Assembly (NCBI GenBank): GCA_963920665.1
Contig: OY987265.1
Location: 18,853,001-18,917,000, forward strand
Length of the DNA: 64,000 nt
Reading direction: 5' to 3'
Source: Straminergon stramineum
Taxonomy: Eukaryota; Streptophyta; Bryopsida; Hypnales; Calliergonaceae
Below the pieces are notes generated by a model. The model was not told the origin of the DNA and did not search any database. It was given only the letters and a program-made list of their open reading frames with translations. The translations under genes and the position numbers were made by a program. Positions within the stretch are counted from its first letter, which is position 1. Each line of letters begins with the position of its first letter. Shown in pieces: positions 36,004-47,079 of this stretch.

Positions 36004-37730
36004 TTGTATTGTTGTTGTTGTGTTAAAGGATTGTGGTTTTGTGGAGAGAACAAGTTGGTGAAGTTTTCTTATGACTACTTCTCCCTATGTTTCTACTATG
36101 GCTTGTTCCTATCTTCTCCTAACCTCTCTCCTATCATTCTATTATTCTTCTACTTTGTCTCTTTTCTATTTCCCTTTTGTTTTATTTTATTTTCTACCCT
36201 CCTTTTTGCACTCTAGTCTAGGAAAAAAAGGAAAAACAACTTAGTTGGTCGGAGCCCCCTATGCTAGCTAGAAACCATGTGTTGGCCAGAGCCTCTATGT
36301 TGCTAGAGCCCAGTTGGTCAAGGCCTTTGAGCTGGTTGGAGCCCTATTGGTTGTGGCCTCTACTAGCTAGAGCCGCTTTTCTACTAAGGCCTCTATGCTA
36401 GCCCGGGCCTCTACTTCTGAGGCTTCTTGCTACCGAGGCCTCCTTGGGACCGGGTTGGCCTAGTTGGCCTGATGTGAGCCTCCAATTTGTCACCGGGGAC
36501 TCACTTTTTTTTGTATTTTGTTATTTTAAATGTAGTTTTATATACAAAAAGCCCCCCAAAGAGTGTAGAACCAAAATAGGTGTGTCACATACCATTATAA
36601 TATTTGGTCTAGAATTAGAATATTATAATGAGAATGCCCCAAACCACAAAATGCATATAAGTTAGAACCTGACTAATCATAATAAATTGGTGGATTATGA
36701 GTTATGGACACACCATGCTTAAAATCCCATATAGGAGAGACATCTCTAGGCTAATATTGGTTGAGGGAACCGTGGTAAGGCGCATAGGTCAATTTTCAGA
36801 GATAGTTTCTAGTTTCCCTATTCCATCGACGAAATAGCGGAAGCCCAATTGTCGGCTTGTAGGTGTTAAAAATATCAAGACGAGATCATGGAGGAATCTA
36901 CGATTAAAAGAAGATGAATCAAGGTTAAAATCATGCCTAGGAATCAATGGCTAAGTCGGTTCACCAAGATTCCCTCTAGTGTGAAAGATTCCCTGGCCAC
37001 TAGCAATTAAACAAGGGGGTGGATTTTATCCCCTCTAGGCCAATGTGTAGAGTAAAAATATGAGCCAATACATGTGTTGTGGGATTCCATGGGAGGTTCC
37101 ACAAAAAGTTTCGGAATTTTCTACTAATCGGAAGATGCCCTTCCATATAGTCAACTATCCAAACCTATAATGGGAAATTCCTAGAAATTTCCCAGGTGGT
37201 GATAAAATCTCATTAAAAAAATTAGAATAGCTTCTTTTATATTAATAATTTTCCCCAACAAATTTCAAGACATTCCGATAGTTAGAAGTACTCGAACCTG
37301 CAATATTCTTCAACAACCAGAGGAAATTAAAGTTTATGGTGGAGTTGACCAACGGAACGGAAGCATACGAAAGCAAAATGAGGCTCAAGATAGGTATTTT
37401 ATTACTCCCCCATATCCACTTAAGAGCCTAGGCTAGTTACTTTTGCCAAAAAAGTCAAATTTCAAAAATTGTTTTTATACCTCGTTTTGGCATTAAGTTG
37501 GCACTAGGTTTCATTGAGATTTTAGAATCAAGAAAGGGGTGGGGAAATCTTGACTAATGAAAAATGGCCTTTTGAAGCCAATGGTGCTATACGTTTGTAA
37601 TTTGGAGTTAATCTCTAAAAGTTAGCTTTATGGACCAACATAGGATGAAAACCCTTGAGGATGAGGATGAAAATCCAAAAAGATAGGGTTACTTTAGATG
37701 AATGAGAGGAGGTGGGTGACCGGGAAAGAG

Positions 37731-37738
37731 TATAAAAG
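37731..37738 (+). promoter_or_regulatory. TATA box of LTR copy E/F
   Basis: TATAAAAG is followed by GGCACCTCTTCTCCTCTC. This is the conserved promoter landmark of the family. Confidence 0.5.
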
Positions 37739-38229
37739 GGCACCTCTTCTCCTCTCTCACCACCACCCATTTGTGTATTTGGATTTGTTGGATCCAATTT
37801 ATGTAGGAATTGTGGCATTTTAGTCACAAACCTTGCGACAGTGTTTTTCGAGCACTTTTTGGCCGTTGTTGCTCTTTATTAAATTTGTGAGGTCTTTGAG
37901 GTTCCCTTGCACCTTGAACTCTTTTTGTACTAATTCTCCCAAGTCTTTGAAGCTTGAGAGTTCACTTTCATTGTAATGTTAGAGGTCGTAGTCTCATGTA
38001 TCCTTGAGGGGCTCCTCGGTCCCTTCCTTGTCTTGTCTTTGTCCTAATCCTAGAGTAACCCTCCATATGACCTGGCGATGTGCTTTAGGAGGCCTTTAGA
38101 TCAAATTTGTTATTGTGTTAACCCCATGTAGCTAACCGTTGGGTGTCAAGTGTCTTTTTTTTGTTCCCCAATACTAGCATAGTGGTTCCTAGAAGGAGCT
38201 AAGAGGGTGTGAGGGTTGGTAGGTCCTGT

Positions 38230-38550
38230 AGTGATAGTGAAGCTTCGGATCCCTTAGGGTTAAAGAGTCTTAGTTGTGTGTTAAAACTAGGAAACATAGT
38301 GAAGCTTTGAACTCCCTTAGGGTCAACAAGTCCTAGTTGTATGTCAAAAGTGGGAAACATGGTGAAGCTTTGAACCCCCTTAAGGTCAACAAGTCCTAGT
38401 TGTGTGTCAAAAGTAGGAAACACAACAAAGCTTTGAACCCCCTTAAGGTCAACAAGTCCTAGTTGTGTGTCAAAAGTAGGAAACACAACAAAGCTTTGAA
38501 CCCCCTTAGGATCGAAAAATCTTAATTGCGTGTTAAAACCCCTCTACAAG
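38230..38550 (+). repeat. 63-bp tandem repeat, five copies (GCTTTGAACCCC family)
   Basis: The unit reads AAGCTTTGAACCCCCTTA, then GGTCAACAAGTCCTAGTTG, then TGTGTCAAAAGTAGGAAACA, with a 63-base period near 38,365, 38,428 and 38,491. Because 63 is a multiple of 3 the minus strand stays open with a 21-residue repeat (FPTFDTQLGLVDLKGVQSF type). Shorter versions of the array occur at the same place in the other LTR copies, so it is a feature of the LTR leader. Confidence 0.85.
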
Positions 38551-38932
38551 CAAGCCTTAAGCCCCTATGGTTTTCTCATACAAAGTTCAATTCTCAAAAC
38601 ACAAAGGGAATGAAACAAAGTTTAGCCCCTAAAAAATAGATGGTAAGATCGGTACTTTGGAGGAGATATAATGGCACATTGGGTTCCTTGTGTTTAGCTA
38701 TACTACTAAACTCTAAGTGCCACCCCCTTTATTTCACAAATTTGGCAAAGATTAGCATAAAATTAGTAGTAGGCAAGAAAAAAACCCCGAAGAGGAACTA
38801 GCAGCCGCAGCCCACTCCTTAGTCAACCCCAGCCCAATGCACCAACACACACTGTTAGGGTGGATATTGGGAGGTAGGTACCAAAGTGGGCCGGGAAGGT
38901 AGGGAGGTTACAACTGCCAGGCTCAAGGTCTA

Positions 38933-38955
38933 AGGTGAAAACACCTAAAACCGTC
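38933..38955 (+). repeat. Left terminal inverted repeat of the pogo-like element
   Basis: AGGTGAAAACACC then TAAAACCGTC. It matches the complement of 48,984-49,006 at 21 of 23 positions. Confidence 0.85.
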
Positions 38956-39642
38956 AGAATAAGCAAATCAGCTTAGTTGCACACTGTCTGTAGTGGGGGG
39001 AAAATTTTCCTCATATTAGCAAATGAAAATCATGAATTTACCAAAAAAAATTTTTTTTTGGACCACCCATGTGATCACCATAATTTTTTGAAGTCGAATA
39101 TCTGTAGACCACTGGAATCCACCTTAGAGTTGTACAATGACGACCTCGAGAAGCGCATATCATTCCCTATCAGAAGCCAAAAAAGGACACGTTGTGGCCC
39201 CTAAACCGTGCCAAATTTGATGACAATTCGTCTTGATGTCAGGCTAAAGCAGCTTCAAAGTAAGCAAAGGTCGAAAGTGTTGTCTTCATAATGAGTGAGT
39301 ATTGTGTGACCAGCCTGTCCAAATTTGAATTTATTTTGCGCCCTCGCAAGGCTGAGTTAGCACCCTTGTGTCCTTTTGTAAATGTGCTCAACGTCTCTCA
39401 CTCTCGCCCGTTGGCTCACCGTTGTGTCCAAACCATTGTGAAGCTATTCCTCCCCTTGAATCATTTCTTCTGCACGTAAGCTTAACTTACCTTATCGATG
39501 GTGATTGCTTAGGGTTTTGATGTTTGTTATTGTTGCACGTCTGTGAACCTCGGTGTTGCTTCGCTGCTTAGAAGATGTCTTTTCTAGAGTTCAACCTCTA
39601 TGATTCTAGTGATTTTGGATTGATTCCTTGGTGTTGAAAAGT
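38956..39642. other. Subterminal region of the pogo-like element, no gene assigned
   Basis: AT-rich at first, then more GC-balanced from about 39,090. An ORF at 39,291-39,479 has no recognisable domain. It could hold the promoter or first exon of the captured gene that follows. Confidence 0.35.
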
Positions 39643-41958
39643 GAGGTCCTCTGGCTCCCGACAAAGACGAAGAGTTTAATGCGGAGTTTCCCTGGAGCGC
39701 CAAGAATGATAATGAGAGACGGTACGAAGCTGAGTTCAAGAGACACATTATGGACTTATCCAAGGTTAGTGAAATCAGTATTGTGTCTTGAAAACGGTCA
39801 TTGTGCGCAAAATCTGACGAGAGCTCCTACTCGAAATGCAATCTCTGTCATTTTACAATTTCTTCATGATTAAGTTTGTTTGGAATGGAGGCAATTTTGA
39901 TCGAGCTTTTATTTGTCAGTTTGTCAAGAATATAAAGTTTGTTGCAACCTATTTACCTGAGGTTTGAAATATTTTAGGGTTTAGTGATTTTTATTGCTTG
40001 ATCTGTGTTTGATTGTAATTTGTTCTGATTTGCAGAAGCCGGATGATTTTCTAAAGATGCCTAATGACAAGCTTGAATCTGTTGACATGCACACTGCAAT
40101 GACTTCTGCTGGAAATGTCCTTGAGGTATGTCTTTTTCTAACTTCACCTAGTCTGTTTTAGTGTTCTGTTGGAATCCATCTTCGATAAATTTAAATTTTG
40201 TCCATTGAAGTGAAAGCCTTAGTAAGAATTGTTTAACTTACATTTTTTTTTTCCATTGTTCTCACTTTCAGGTGGACTAAATGTTGAAAGAACTTTGGTT
40301 TCAATACGTGCCAAAGGAAATGAAGGAGCTTGATTTTTGGCACCGGTACTTCATTGCTGTCAAATGCATACGATAGGAGGTTATGAATGCAAATTTTGAC
40401 AATTTTGTTGGTAGGAGTTGGTCAAATATTGAACGCAGATTGAATTTTGGTGGCATTGGTAACGAGGTATGTTTGCTCAGTGCCGTGACATTCGAAAATC
40501 TCTTTCATGAAGTTGTCTCAGTCAAGGTTGACCTCATATCTAATTTAGTAATTTAGTGTATGGATACTACCGGTATCATGTCTTTTGAATAGAAAGCGAA
40601 ACAGTGATTATAATGACTTCCATCTTTATTTTGTCCTTTAGAGCCTTCCTATTTTGTCCTTTAGAGCCTCAGGAAGGATCCCTTAGAGGAGGCGGCCTAC
40701 AAGGAAGCATTCTCTGTCATCACTGTTACCCTGTCAATGACTATTCGCCACCTTGCAACTGCCATTGAGTAAGTTAATTAGTCATCTTCTGTGAGTATTT
40801 AGACCTACATGTGTATATATGCTGGGGCAACTAACCATCGATCATTGTTGTTTCTATGCAGGTATTGAAATATGGTTTTCAATTTGTATACTGAGATTCG
40901 TGATTTCTATTTCAATTATTGTTTTCATATACTTTGTGAATCCTATTTGCTTTGCTTCTGGTAATTGTTAAGTATCTAAAAGTTGTGAGCTGCACTTCAG
41001 AGTTTAGAAATATTTCTTCATAATTGTCTTACAATTGAGCCGCGTCTTATATTGAGTCTCTTTTTCTTTTTTTTTCGACTCAATCATGATGTTGTAGGAA
41101 TTGATGTTGTAGGGTTGGCAGATCAGTAAAGAGTATGCAAGAATTAGCAACTCAAGGAGGACGTCTTTTAGATAGGGATGTTCTATCTAATAGTGGCGAG
41201 TGGTCTGGGATAGTGGCGAGCTTTGCTGCTATGATACGTTTAAGTGGCGGTCGAGATAAAGAAAACAAATTAAGATTTTCAAAGAGATCCAGTCTTAGAG
41301 ATTACCAGACCTTGTTGTGGTCATTTTTTGATGCAGGTATGTTGCATCATATTTATAAGTAGTTTTGGGGCTTGTTAGTAGTAAGCGAAGACAAAAGGAC
41401 TTTGAAGGACATGTGTCTACCTCCTCTACAACTAGTCACTAATTCTTGGGTTCCTTAGATATAAAATTGGTTATGACTTAAGCTTGTGTGCTGCAGATAC
41501 TCAACACGAAGATTGGGAAGACAAGAATTTATCATTTGTCTCTGGGCCAAAGCTACCTGAAGAGGTTCATGGAGCACAAATAAGTATTGTGACCGATCTG
41601 ACTTTCTTAACACTTTTGTGTGATGAAGAAAGAAATGTTACGAGCCTTTCTGACTAAAGAACTACAAAGGTTCTGCTTTGTAAAGATACTTATGTATTGT
41701 AAGCTCTGTATTATCCTTTCCATCTGTTGGGCTAAACATTTGATGCTTTTGCTTAACATTAGTTATTTCTTGTTACAAATAGTTTGGACAAATTGTCTTG
41801 CATGCATAATGTGGATTGAATTTATTGTCTTCATGTAGTCTGAAAGTATGATGTCACTGTCTTTTTTCTATGGTGTGTAGGAAACAACATTTACAAGAAA
41901 AGATGTTGATGGAGGCATAGAAACATACAAGAACTTGTTTGCCTTGCAAGTTCAGGAA
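39643..41958 (+). pseudogene. Degenerate multi-exon gene with a BSD-like motif, carried in the pogo-like element
   Basis: Several plus-strand segments with splice-like borders read as one protein. Exon a (about 39,643-39,763) encodes GPLAPDKDEEFNAEF and ends before GTTAGT. Exon b (40,036-40,125, TGCAG/GTATGT) has 30 codons. Exon c (40,272-40,466, TTCAG/GTATGT) has 65 codons. Exon d (40,665-40,769) has 35 codons. Exon e ends at 41,336 before GTATGT, and exon f begins after CTGCAG at about 41,497. A last piece lies near 41,881-41,958. Exons b-d are all phase 0, which is unlikely by chance. Exon c contains LWFQYVPKEMKELDFWHRYF, whose FW..YF core resembles a BSD domain, but the rest matches nothing I know. 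Exon c has two in-frame stops (TAA 40,278 and TAG 40,374), so it is not functional. Origin by gene capture is inferred. Confidence 0.5.
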
Positions 41959-41959
41959 G

Positions 41960-42283
41960 TGTTTATTCTTAATTGTTGCTAGCATATATAATGCAGTGCT
42001 CATTACATTTTAGATTGTATGGAGTGATAGTTCGAGTTCTAGAAATGTGTAGTGATTTTGAACCTTGAGCATATTGAAATAGCCATGATAGAATTGAATG
42101 CACACCATGCCATATTGAGGAACAAAACATAATGCTTATACAAAGCTTGTAACTATACAATATATAAAATGTCTTTTACAAACCTATGTAGGTCATGCTT
42201 GGACCCATGTATTGATGAAAACTTTACATAGAATTATAACTATGTTGGGATCAAGTGAAGAAGGGTACTTAGCTATAGAACCA
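41960..42283. other. AT-rich spacer between convergent pseudogenes
   Basis: About 0.3 kb separates the end of the plus-strand captured exons from the stop of the minus-strand transposase. Polyadenylation signals for both might lie here, but none is distinctive. Confidence 0.4.
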
Positions 42284-43598
42284 TTAGGAATTGTAATTGT
42301 TGGGTGGAGGCATTGCAGAGAAAGAGAAGTTTGTAGAGTTTGCAAAATCTCTATAAATTACAGGTTGAGAACTACTTGGGTTTGCTAATGTAGAAGGCAG
42401 GCAAGATGAGTGCATAATCATAGGTGTCATTTGTGGAGGAGGGAGCTGACCTGTTGCTGCAAGGAAGGCTAGGTAGGAATCATAGCTAGGAACTTGTGTG
42501 TTAAAGGTTGCTTGTCCTAATGTAGGGGGTACAACTCCTGTGGGCGTCAACCATGGCATCCTTGGTTCTATGCCTCCTATGGTATGTGATATTGGTACCT
42601 GCAGTGAATTGAAGGCAGATGGACCAGCAGACAGACTTCTTGATGATCCTTCACCATCCCTTGTTGTAGGAGGTAAGTCTCTCATATTCCTTGGTTGGCC
42701 TCCCCCTTGGCCTCCTCTAGTAGCTGTAGATGATCTTTTTGCCTTCTTTGCTTGTTGTTGGCTTAATTTTTCAGCTCTTGCCTGCTCCCGTTGTCTTCTT
42801 CTCTCACACACTTGTAGCTTCTCCTCCTCCTTCCTTTGTTTCCTCTCTTCACGCTCTTTAGCTTTCTTCTCCTTGTCTTTCTTTTTCTCCTCCATTGCTA
42901 TATCCCTTTCAAGTGCTTGTTGCTGAAACTCTTTTTTAGTGAGAATAATTGATTTCGCCCAATCAAAGTGTGCTTGTTCACCATTTCGTCTTTGCCTAGC
43001 AGCCCTCACTGGTGGCAGGGTCAGAAATTCGGTGATGGAGGGATTGGGGTTGCCTTCATCAGCTTGCAATATTGAGGGCCAATCCTCACTGTCATCATCT
43101 TCTTCTGTACACTCTAGCTGAATGTAGTAGTGAACTGTCTTCTCTTGGAGCTGGGTTGGGATTCCTTCTTCAAATGTGGTGGAACTATCTTTACGCAAGT
43201 CTTCTTGTATAGTGGCATCTTCTTGCGAGAAAAGCTCAGATGGTGTCATCTTATCATCCATAGCATGCTCATTGAAAGGTACTATCCCTGTACATTGAAA
43301 TGCTTTTTGTATGTTGGCTTCAGTCAAAGCTTTTCGGAGCCCTAAAGATGCCCACTGTGCCAATAGTTGCTTGTTGGCTGCCTTATTCACTTGATTACGT
43401 TGAGTCCACCAGTCACAATATGCCCTAAACGCATTTTTGAATGGTTTGAATATGCAAACATCCAAAGGTTGCAATGCGTGACTTGTGTGGGAAGGAAGAG
43501 TAATCATGTCCAAGCCCATTTCGTGAGCCTCCTGAACTGCATCCAATGTGACATGTGAGCTATGGCTGTCCAAGATTAGAAGATGGCGCATCTCAAGT

Positions 43599-46500
43599 TG
43601 TCGTACGCGTAGCGTGCGGTAAATACCATTTACAACACCCAAACGTGTAAATTAACTCGAAATATCGTCCCAGGGGATTCTAGTATGTTGTTGCAAGCCT
43701 AGGTTATCCGTTCTACCCACTTAAGCTCTCACTTTCCGGAATGCAATCCGCATTCACTCTATTTCCGGATTCCGGATCCGTCACTTCACTCACAAGTACT
43801 GGTTTTTGGTACCTTTGTTTTACCCTCAGAGGATCTGCCTTTGATTGTATAAAGGGGCAAGGACTGGCCACTTGTATTCCTCACACTCTTCTCTCTCCCA
43901 AAACTACAACCACACACTTAAACCAAATGTTGCACTAGATCAGACCGGAAACACTCTCACAACCTTCCGAATGGCCAACCCGGGAGGCAGGTCACTCAGA
44001 TCCGTAACAAGTCTTCTCCACTACAACGACAGACCAACAGAAACCAGAACTAATCCGGGAGTTTGTAAGTTATTTGCTAAACTGCTCCTAGGGTTTGGCT
44101 GACCTTCCGGTAAGTGGTATGGGGTTTTCTTCCACTGGCGGTTGCTTATCTCCGCACGGAACCCTCCCTGGTAATCCGGACTCGCGCCCCTACCACTCCT
44201 AATCGGATTCCCGTTACAGTAGTTTAAAGGCATGTGCTCAATACCAAAGTCACTAGTCTAGATTCTATCACAAACATTCCCCACAAATCAAACCCAAGTC
44301 CCCTCAGATCCAGATTCCTCCTTTTCTCCTCCTTTCTCACACTTCACACACTTACATGGAAACACAAGAAAGCTGGATATACGACAGATCAATCCCTAAG
44401 GGTCCACTTGGTGGCTCAGATTAAAAAGAAAGGATGTCAAGGTACAAAATATAATGCTAGGATGGAATGAGAGGCAAACAACCCGCCTCACACTTAAAAA
44501 CACAAAACAACTCAAAGCCGAAAAGGCCAAAAGGCCACCCGGAAATCCAGGTGACCACTCACAACCTTCCCGAAAAATCCGGGAAAGGTGAGATCCTATA
44601 AATCCGGAACCCAGTCCCACCCCTGGAAATCCGGATCCGGTTCAAAATCAAAATCCTATCTGCCTAAAAAGTCCTAACTACTTCGCCTTCCGCACTTTCT
44701 TTTGGCTGCTTCCGCCTTAACTCACTAGTGTTCGCAGAGATGCCCTTGGTGTTGCCTTCGGGGTCGCCTTCATGGGGGTCGACCGTAACGCCACCCGGGT
44801 TTGTATCTTCCGGATTTCTGGAGGAGAGTAGTCAACTTCTTCCTCGTCCTCATCCTCCGATCCGGTCCGGTATTCCTCCTCATATTTCTCAATTTGAGTG
44901 ATCCGCCTTTCAATCTCCTCGCCTGGAGACGTCTCATCCAACACGATCGGCTCGATCTCCCTCCTTGGTTGCTGCTGCTCCTCCCCCATATGTTCGAACT
45001 CCTCCGGATGAGAGCGAGCCGGATTCAACAATCCCCCGAGCCGCTCTATCAGTTGGCCACGAGCTTGGACGTGAGGAGTCGGCAGCGGCTCTGTTTCCGG
45101 AAGGTTGAAGACTGGGACGGGTGGAGACATCGTAACTTCTTGAGGTGCCAACTCCCGTCTTGCCTCCGGTTGCTTGCTAGACTCGAGTGCTGACTTCACG
45201 CTTCCCCGGATTGTCTTCTCCAACTGTTTGGAGAAAGGTTCTTTGGAGTACCGGAGACTCTCCCTCGGAACTTCCGGTTTCGACGGTAGCGGCATCGAGG
45301 CGCTGAGCTTGACGGGTGTCTCCATGTCAAAATGTATCTCCGGGAAGTTGGAGAAGTCCATTACCCGGTCGGGGTCGATCCGTCCCAGCAGCTGCCTCAT
45401 ATCCTTGAGTGTGAGCTCCATCCACAATGAGAAGTCGACGAGTATCCGGATGACCTTGGATCCGGTGAGGTGCCCTTCCTCAGTCAACCGGCTCTGGGTT
45501 AGAGCCGCCTTCATCACCATATCAGCCGGCTTGTCTACCAAGCCGGATAAATTCTTCAGTAGCTGGAGGGCTTCCTTCTCCCTTTGCTTCGCTTTAGCCA
45601 TCTCGCCTTGCGCCCAGCTGAGTCTCGCTTGAAGATCCGCTTTCTCCTTCTCCAAGGCTACGATCTGCTTATCTTTTTGCTCAAGGACTTCCGGGTTTGG
45701 AAGTTTCTTCAACGCGTCGAGGATATCTTCCGGTTCCGTCTTTAGCTCGCGGCCTATCCTCCTGAGCAGATCCGTCAGGCTCTCGTGGTACTCTTGCGCT
45801 TGGAGCACCCAGTTGAATCCGGTTTTGAAGAACCCGGATATGCTTCCTTCCTCTTCTTCCGTGATCCTCTGTTGAGCTGGAAGCTTTCCCTGTGATGTCG
45901 GATCCGTGGACTTCCAGTGCCTCTGCTCCAGGGGTTGCTCGTCTTCCTCCAGATCCTCCTCCTCTTCCAGTGGCGGTTGTGTTGCCGTCACTTCTTCCGT
46001 CAATCCGTATTGCAAGATCGTTGCTCCAATGTTGCACTCCACCATCTCCGCATCGCTGAGAAGTTTTGCGTGATGGTACAGATGGAAAAGATACGGCCCT
46101 ATTGGACTTGTCTTTCCCTTTCCCACGTTGGCGGCAGGCTTTGCGACTACGGATCCAATCACCTTGCCCCAACTGACTGGTCTACCCTCAAATGCACCAA
46201 ATATGGTGTTTGCTACCGTAACCGTAACCCGGGTAGGCTTTTCCGGATACAGGATGGGAATCAAGAACTCTAAGACGTGTCTCTGTCGGGCATCCAGACA
46301 ATCACTAATCGCATACCCTTCCTTAGAATGGGCCGCGTTTTTGAACTTCCCGACTGCAAACTTGTCTGTCCGTGACGCTAAACCGGATCCCTTCTTAGGA
46401 AATCCGTAAACTCTAGCCCAAACGTCATCAGTCCAGGTTTGAGGCCTTCCTCTCACGGTCAACTCATACTGATTAGAAGCACCGACTATCAACTCTTGGA

Positions 46501-47079
46501 TCATCCGGTCGTTCTTTACAGTCCACGGCCGCATGAACAGACCGACACATCCTATCTCACTGAGGTCATCCTCTAGCTGGGATTTGTCTCTCAGTCTTTC
46601 CGGAATGGTTGGACAAACCATCCGGCCGGTGACCAAGGTCTTCCGGATATCTCCCTCCACCATCTCAAACCACTCTAAAATCTGCACACCCTAGCACCTC
46701 TCACCGGAGCACTAACTCACCACTCTTTCACTCAGCTATGCACGCACAAAACAGTTGTGGGAAAAGAGGAAATGGCAGTGGCGGGGTTAAGTACCCGTCA
46801 AAATACCGACCGTTCGTAAAGCGGACCGTTCACCCGTAACGGGTCCCTATTTCTAGACCGGAAGTCTAGGTACTAGGCTGTCGCTATCCAGGTTTCCGGA
46901 ATCTGGATCCGTCCTGGGTTCCGTTACGGATTACTTGGAGCATCCGTCCAGTGTTAGTGAGATGTTTTAGGCTAAGAGGGTTCTAACCCTTTTTGCCTGT
47001 TAAGAATTTTTCAAAATTCTATATACTTATACTTCTTTTAGTACTAACATGGTGACTTCTAAGATTACGGCTCGCGACA
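43599..47079 (-). mobile_element. TG...CA insertion of 3,481 bp inside the transposase, with one long ORF
   Basis: The ends are TGTCG...CGACA. The flanks are CAAGT (43,594-43,598) and CAGGT (47,080-47,084), a 5-bp duplication with one transition. Excision in silico of the insert plus one duplicate restores the host reading frame exactly at the catalytic LLILD motif (ERGGIS then LEMRHLLILD), which fixes the boundaries. The ends and duplication length fit LTR-element integration, yet I find no pair of internal long terminal repeats. It may be a very large solo LTR or a non-autonomous element. The sequence is strikingly rich in TCCGGA words. A plausible element-end motif CGTCCCAGGGGATT lies near 43,665. 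Confidence 0.8.
44717..46663 (-). CDS. Uncharacterised 648-codon ORF of the 3.48-kb insertion
   Basis: The longest uninterrupted frame in the window runs from ATG 46,663 (MVEGDIRKTL) to a stop at 44,717; eight further in-frame codons precede the ATG. No domain is recognised. Residues about 1-235 look globular (MRPWTVKNDRM, WTDDVWARVYGFP, RVTVTVANTIFGAFEGRP). Residues about 235-270 are very acidic. About residues 325-385 form a Lys/Glu/Leu-rich coiled coil, and the C-terminus is Pro/Glu-rich with basic patches. No gag zinc knuckle, protease, reverse transcriptase or integrase motif is present. The open frame contrasts with the decayed transposase around it, which suggests recent insertion or continued selection. 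It may be a structural or accessory protein of a non-autonomous retroelement, or a captured host gene. Confidence 0.55.
   Translation of the reverse strand: MVEGDIRKTLVTGRMVCPTIPERLRDKSQLEDDLSEIGCVGLFMRPWTVKNDRMIQELIVGASNQYELTVRGRPQTWTDDVWARVYGFPKKGSGLASRTDKFAVGKFKNAAHSKEGYAISDCLDARQRHVLEFLIPILYPEKPTRVTVTVANTIFGAFEGRPVSWGKVIGSVVAKPAANVGKGKTSPIGPYLFHLYHHAKLLSDAEMVECNIGATILQYGLTEEVTATQPPLEEEEDLEEDEQPLEQRHWKSTDPTSQGKLPAQQRITEEEEGSISGFFKTGFNWVLQAQEYHESLTDLLRRIGRELKTEPEDILDALKKLPNPEVLEQKDKQIVALEKEKADLQARLSWAQGEMAKAKQREKEALQLLKNLSGLVDKPADMVMKAALTQSRLTEEGHLTGSKVIRILVDFSLWMELTLKDMRQLLGRIDPDRVMDFSNFPEIHFDMETPVKLSASMPLPSKPEVPRESLRYSKEPFSKQLEKTIRGSVKSALESSKQPEARRELAPQEVTMSPPVPVFNLPETEPLPTPHVQARGQLIERLGGLLNPARSHPEEFEHMGEEQQQPRREIEPIVLDETSPGEEIERRITQIEKYEEEYRTGSEDEDEEEVDYSPPEIRKIQTRVALRSTPMKATPKATPRASLRTLVS

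Noticed and set aside
38230..38550. Regular 63-bp repeats considered as a CRISPR-like array
   Set aside because: There are no unique spacers (the whole 63 bases repeat), the genome is a plant nucleus, and the array is part of an LTR family.
42498..42926. 142-codon plus-strand ORF
   Set aside because: Antisense shadow of the Lys/Glu-rich tail of the transposase.
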